From contig NC_036445.1 of assembly GCF_002775205.1 (NCBI RefSeq), forward strand, positions 1,632,802 through 1,696,801: 64,000 nt of DNA. Direction: 5' to 3'. Below are positions 55,238-64,000 of this stretch, piece after piece. The notes beneath the pieces are model-generated. The model was not told the origin of the DNA and ran no database searches. It saw only the letters and a program-made list of their open reading frames with translations. The stretch is from Xiphophorus maculatus. Its lineage: Eukaryota > Chordata > Actinopteri > Cyprinodontiformes > Poeciliidae. Within the stretch, counting starts at the first letter, position 1; the number at the start of each line of letters is the position of its first letter. Made by a program: the position numbers and the translations under genes.

Positions 55238-55991
55238 TTTATTAAAAATATCCTCTGATTTCTTAAACCCTGAACATTTCTAAAAAGATTTATCACCTCA
55301 TATCAAGGCTGAGTTTTATCAAAAATATTACACCTTAATTTTTTTCAAACATCAATCAAATCATTATTGGTCATCTAGCAAATTAAAAAAATCAACAGGA
55401 AAAATAAATTCAAGTTTAAAATCAAAAAAAGACTACGGAGATTTCCCAGGACTCGGATATAAAAACCCCCAACAGGAATTCACTTAACTTTGAGAGAGGA
55501 AAACATGACAGATTTCTTTGGCTTGACAATAAATCCTTTGGCTTTTCATTAGCTAATTCAATAAGGGCAGAAAAAAAAAAGAAACTAAAAAGTACCACTT
55601 CACATTTCAGTGCCTCTTTAACGTCTTACCATGTTGCTTAAGTAAAGCACAATGAGGAACTTTATAAAAGAAAATCTCCTTTAACACATAAAATGCAGCA
55701 TAGAATCGTTACAGTAAGCAGTAAGGCAAAAGGGAGAGGGGACACCTGAATACAGAAGGAGAATACAGTAGTTTCTAAAAGCTTTCAGTAAAGGATAAAT
55801 ATTGCATGTTGGAGGCAATACTTTCCAATTTCAGAAGGTACAATCATCGAGCTCGTGTTCGAAAAAATAAAATAAAATAAAATCTCTATGGCACCGTTCT
55901 TCCCCCCCCCCGCTCTGGTGTGTCCGTATTTCCTTCCTACCAAATGGATGTTTCAGTTGAATTTTCCCTGCGATTTCGCCTCGTCGTTTCT
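55238..55991 (-). terminator. cdc42: Probable cdc42 3' UTR and poly(A) signal
   Basis: An AATAAA hexamer on the minus strand at 55243-55238 lies about 750 bases after the stop codon and is followed by a T/G-rich stretch. The segment between is non-coding. Only about 2 kb separates it from the convergent wnt4b poly(A) signal. Confidence 0.45.
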
Positions 55992-59794
<3,803 letters not shown>

Positions 59795-62526
59795 CTGTAA
59801 TGAAACAGAAGAGCAATAAGTCAGCAAGAAGCTGTATGACAGATTGAAAAGCAGACAAACTTATTTCTGTCTTAATAAGCTTAACAATGGTATCCATGCC
59901 CTCATAAAAAGGCAGCACATCAACTTACACTCAACTATTGTCCCAAAAATGTTAGCGATTGTTGTTTTGAGACAATATTCAAGTGATATATTCATATTGT
60001 TCACCCTCCCAAAGACCAAAAGATTTTAATTTTGCGAAATAACACCCAACACTGGTACGGGAACATATTTTAAATATCCAAAATAATACACAAAAACAAA
60101 AAAAATTGAAAGTAAAACCCACTTACAATTCAGTTAATTTATGTAGCGCCAATTTACAACAAACGGCGTCTCAAGAAACTTTACAGAAAAAACTGATTTC
60201 AATTCAAACAAAACAATCAATAAAAAGAAAAATTACCCTTCAGAAATATCAAAATGTAAATTATTCAACTCATTTTAATTTATCATGCAATTAATTACTA
60301 AATTTTTTATTGGTTCAGGCTTACATTCAACTATAAAAAGTGGCAACTTCTAAATAAGCAAAAACATTTTAAGGATTGTTCAACAATTTATTTAATTCAA
60401 TGGTTCTTCTTTTTTAGAACTATCTCCATAAATCCGCTTGTAACACATTTTGAGAAACACTTTTAAATTGTTTCCATCCTGTACCCATCTGATGTTCTCA
60501 AAAGCAAACTAGAGGAAAAAAAATCGTTAGTGGTGGAACATTTTTTCTAAAACAAAATACTAAGAGTAATTTCCTCCACTAACTATTCAAATAGTGGTAA
60601 AACGGCATCCTTGTGTTGCCAGTCCTAATGAGCGTGAATAATTACAGCAAGGCAATTGTTTGTTTCACACTTGTATGCCTTTTCCAGACAGACGGTTTTT
60701 CCAGCAGTTGTACGAGTGTCTGAATACGCCAAATACAGAACATTTTCCTAAACAGGGTATGTAGTGACAGGAACGCTCAGGAAATAAACTCTTTGCACAC
60801 ATTTCATTCTTTTGATCAGATCATTTGAAAAACCCTTCATTGTGACAGACTCATCTGCATGGAAAAGAATTAGGGCTTCTGAAAAACAAAGAATTCTGAG
60901 TTTCAACTCAGAATTATGACTGAATTTAGAGTTTCTAATAACCGATTAATAATCGTTTATTTATCATTATTATTGGTTAGCTATTTCAAAAACTAATCTC
61001 CAGATCAGCTCTACACTGTGTTGATGTTAAATCAAAAAGAAAGAGCAGAGCTTTCCACATGTTGATGTTAGAAATAAAACTCCTCCGGCTGAAAGAGGGA
61101 TGGATCTGTTAGAATCCAGACCAGAAACCCAAAAGCTGTCAGCAGTCTGAACCACAAGAATCAACTCTCTCCTCCTGTTTGTGCCGGATCTGTGGAAGCA
61201 GACAAACCCGAAGGACTTCCTCGTTTTTTCTTTTCCAAACTTTACCCTCACATTTAAGTCAGGTGAAATAACTCAAAATTATGTTTCACTGTGAGCTTAT
61301 GATATAACTTAGACACATTTCCTTTGACATTTCTCTTTTAGTAGCTAGTTTCACATTTACTTGTTTATTTTAAAATTTATATAAAACATTAAAATGTGTT
61401 ATTTTGTATTATTTTTCCCATTTTAGTCTTTAAAATGACCTAATTCTATATTGATGAGATCCATGTAAATTATAAAAGTAGTTGTTACAATCATTTACTC
61501 AGTATTACCAAACACTTTTTCAATCTTTCTTGAGTCATTTCTTGCATGGCTACTTTTCACTTTTACTTTTGTAAAAAAAATATGCTGACATATACATCGT
61601 TGGGGTACTCTGCACACCTCTGTGTAAAACTTAATCTAGATCAAAGAAATCACTATGGCGATTTTTCTAAATGTAATCTTTCTCTTGAATAACATAACCC
61701 TGCGAAAAACATAAAACCCTAAAAAGTACAAGTGGTTTATTTCTTTTTACCGTAACACTTCTAATACATTTTCTAGTGACAGTTCAATATTTATACCTTT
61801 TATCAGTTGCTTCATCTGACCTAAGTAAATTACAAACGTCCTCAACCAGTAAAAGTAAGAAAATAAGCCTAATCACCCTGACTAGACTTGTTAATGCATG
61901 TGGGAACAAACACTACTAAAGTCAGAGAGCGGCTTCCGCATGTGCTACATGCCAAAGATTTAAAAAAAAAAAAAAATGGGGGGAGACTGTAAAAAGACTG
62001 CTTATTAGCTCAATGTGATGAAGCGGATACTGCAAACACTTCCGCTAAATGAGCAAAGCTCCGAGATCTGAAACCAACTAAAACGTGAAGCCTAAACAGG
62101 CGATATTTAGAAGTCATGTCGTAAAAATAAACTAAAACGACCAACTATGGCTAATAAAATTGAGTAGGGTTTCACGGTGATTGAAAATTACAACTATTAA
62201 ATCTAAAACATAATTTTTAGTATCTTTCTCCCACCTAACTCAACCACAAAACAATCCTACTAATGAGAGAGAAAAAAACACGGTTAACAAGAACAGAGGT
62301 GACAATAACTTACCCAAGGTGACAGAAGTATTAAAATTAATAAGAGCACAAGGTAAGGCTAACCTACAGGAAACTTTCACAAACTCAAAAACTGCTGCAC
62401 TGATATACACACGCTTCATCTCCGTAAATACTTTATATTTCTAGGAGTTGTTTATTCATACATCCCGGCCTGTGGCAACCAATAAACAACCTACTTTTAA
62501 TTCTTTATATTTTTTGTTCAGCTTAC
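59795..62526. other. cdc42: Presumed first intron of cdc42
   Basis: Contains a LINE-type tail near 60130-60190 (TTTATGTAGCGCCAATTTAC) and a decayed CAGAGTTGG-family copy near 61.3-61.6 kb. Otherwise AT-rich and featureless. Confidence 0.5.
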
Positions 62527-62600
62527 CGTTTTTCTACCGACAAGTTAGGCGTTGGTTTCATCCGGGTTTGACGGTAGAACTACTTTGTGCGCAGCCGCAA
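62527..62600 (-). other. cdc42: Probable non-coding first exon of cdc42
   Basis: A strong donor (GTAAGC, 62526-62521) follows a GC-richer, non-repetitive segment on the minus strand. The next acceptor downstream that fits is the one directly before the cdc42 ATG. That gives a first intron of about 2.7 kb, the usual CDC42 arrangement. The 5' boundary shown is a guess. Confidence 0.5.
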
Positions 62601-62709
62601 ACCACAAAGTATTCAGTTCTGTAGAGGAACTGATATACTGTCGCCTGCTGGACATAAAGTGCATTACAATCTACACATCAAAATTTTTAATAATTTATTC
62701 ACAAGTACA

Positions 62710-62711
<2 letters not shown>

Positions 62712-62741
<30 letters not shown>
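62712..62741 (+). repeat. (TA)15 microsatellite
   Basis: Pure TA run about 110 bases upstream of the probable cdc42 first exon. Confidence 0.95.
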
Positions 62742-62746
<5 letters not shown>

Positions 62747-62891
62747 ATTCTTTGCGGAGTCTTGTGTTGCTTAGTGATTTTTATTTATTGCTTTTGGGTT
62801 TTTTTTGTATTGTTCGTATAGTTTCTGTCTCAGTCGTTCTTCTTGACTTGAAATATACCAACTGAAAAATAGTCTTTTCAGGGATATTTAC

Positions 62892-62949
62892 CTGCGTTGT
62901 TAAAGGACTTTTCTCCAATCACCACAGTCACTGTTTCACTCAGAAACAT
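62892..62949 (-). pseudogene. Possible cdc42 exon-3-like fragment
   Basis: On the minus strand an open segment encodes FLSETVTVVIGEKSFNNAG and ends in a donor at the same phase as cdc42 exon 3 (GCAG then GTAAATAT, against GCAG then GTAATTAT). The VTV-IG core matches 15 of 18 bases; the following part lacks five residues. It could be a degraded duplicate exon, an alternative 5' exon of cdc42, or coincidence. No coding partner exons are visible. Confidence 0.3.
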
Positions 62950-63420
62950 TGGAACAGATAAAAGATAGATAAAACATCAGAATACACTATCCGAGAGTAA
63001 TTTAAACATGTTTACATTTTAAGTTACAACCACATTCAAAAAATTATTTTATTCATTCTTTCAAAAACTTTTAAACTTGACCTTTTTTGCTACCACAGCA
63101 TTTCGCTTTATATGCTTCATTACGTGTCTTTCCTATTTTTAAATGAAGAAACTACACCATTTCGTCTTTTCTTAGCGTCATATTTACTTTTTTTTTTTTT
63201 ACTCCATGCATGCAAACTGTATATTTTCAGGCCTTAAAAAATGTTTTGTGTGCACAATTCCCACACTTTTACTTCATCGATTATTATTTTATTACACGTT
63301 AATTAATATTAGATGTGTCGACTTTATTTGATAAAGATTTCATCAATGTCTTTACATTACTCGGTTGCTCCGTGTTTGGACCTGTAAAACGCTCTGTGAC
63401 GTTTTTCCAGATGTACTCAC

Positions 63421-63510
63421 CTTTCTGTTTCCTGTGTTTAAGGCTCGAACTTTGTGCACAATCCAGACTGTAAACTAACATTTATTGCTCCTGTTGTGAC
63501 GACGCCGCGC
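63421..63510 (-). other. Candidate upstream first exon with strong donor
   Basis: A CpG-containing patch (around 63497-63510) is followed on the minus strand by about 75 bases and then a near-consensus donor, AAG then GTGAGTAC (63420-63413). This resembles a first exon, either an alternative distal cdc42 start or an unseen gene. Nothing coding is visible in it. Confidence 0.3.
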
Positions 63511-64000
63511 ATTACACAAGAACAGAAACACCTCCCTTTGTGTCCAGCAGGGGGAGGTGTTTCAACATGGAATTCAAGTGTTAGAGTTTGTGTTTTAAAT
63601 TTACTTTAAAATAAGAAAATCTGAAATTACGTTTAAGTTTCAGAACAAAATAATTGAACAAAAAACACTTTCTTGAACAGAAAGAGGCTTCAAGAGTCAT
63701 TTTCATATTTACAAAAACAAAACAAATGATTTACACTGTACAAACGAAAAATAAAAGCATAATATATTTTCCTTTGTTTTCCCACCTTTAATGCATAATT
63801 TTTCCAGTCCAAGTAAAATATAATTCTTAGAAAGCAGAATTAAAAAAAAAAAAGGACAACCCATACAAGTGCGCACACCCTAACTCTAATTAAACTACAT
63901 TTTAATTGAGTTACACCTGAATTATTAACCTCCAGAGCCACATAAAGACAGTTACAAAGTCGGCCTTCTATCACCTGAAGAACATTTCCAGGATTAAAGG

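Overview
This is a vertebrate genomic window, almost certainly from a ray-finned (teleost) fish. Three multi-exon genes with GT/AG introns can be rebuilt exon by exon. They match the fish duplicates of CHD4, WNT4 and CDC42. Introns and spacers are AT-rich, microsatellite-rich and full of short inverted-repeat DNA transposons and Tc1-like relics typical of fish. I see no bacterial, CRISPR, tRNA or rRNA content and no viral gene.

Layout. 1-6.15 kb: spacer with a purine-rich (GGAA-like) tract, a Tc1-like relic split by a second repeat, and a THAP-like exon. 6.15-37.6 kb: chd4 (probably chd4b) on the minus strand, 39 coding exons and 1986 codons, phases joining without a break. Its introns hold at least ten repeat insertions. 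37.6-47.7 kb: chd4 5' flank and a long spacer with repeat motifs, two inverted-repeat elements and one exon-like open stretch. 47.69-53.2 kb: a WNT4-type gene (probably wnt4b) on the plus strand, 8 coding exons, 364 aa. 53.2-55.2 kb: short spacer. 55.2-62.6 kb: a CDC42 gene on the minus strand, 5 coding exons, 191 aa, with a likely non-coding first exon near 62.55 kb. 62.6-64 kb: 5' flank with two further exon-like segments.

How the genes relate. The WNT4 and CDC42 genes are convergent, as I recall for WNT4/CDC42 on human 1p36; chd4 and the wnt gene are divergent across about 10 kb. The products work in separate systems: NuRD chromatin remodelling, secreted Wnt signalling, and Rho-family cytoskeletal control. 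Nothing here suggests an operon-like unit; the neighbourhood is a synteny block.

Most notable observations: RFX X-box-like motifs carried by two repeat families; a THAP-domain half-exon with a CRE upstream, lodged in a repeat; a piggyBac-type mini-element with perfect ends; introns in the wnt gene beyond the usual WNT4 number; a CDC42 copy whose differences from human fall in its last two exons; and an exon-3-like fragment upstream of it. Statements about other species rest on memory, because no search could be run.
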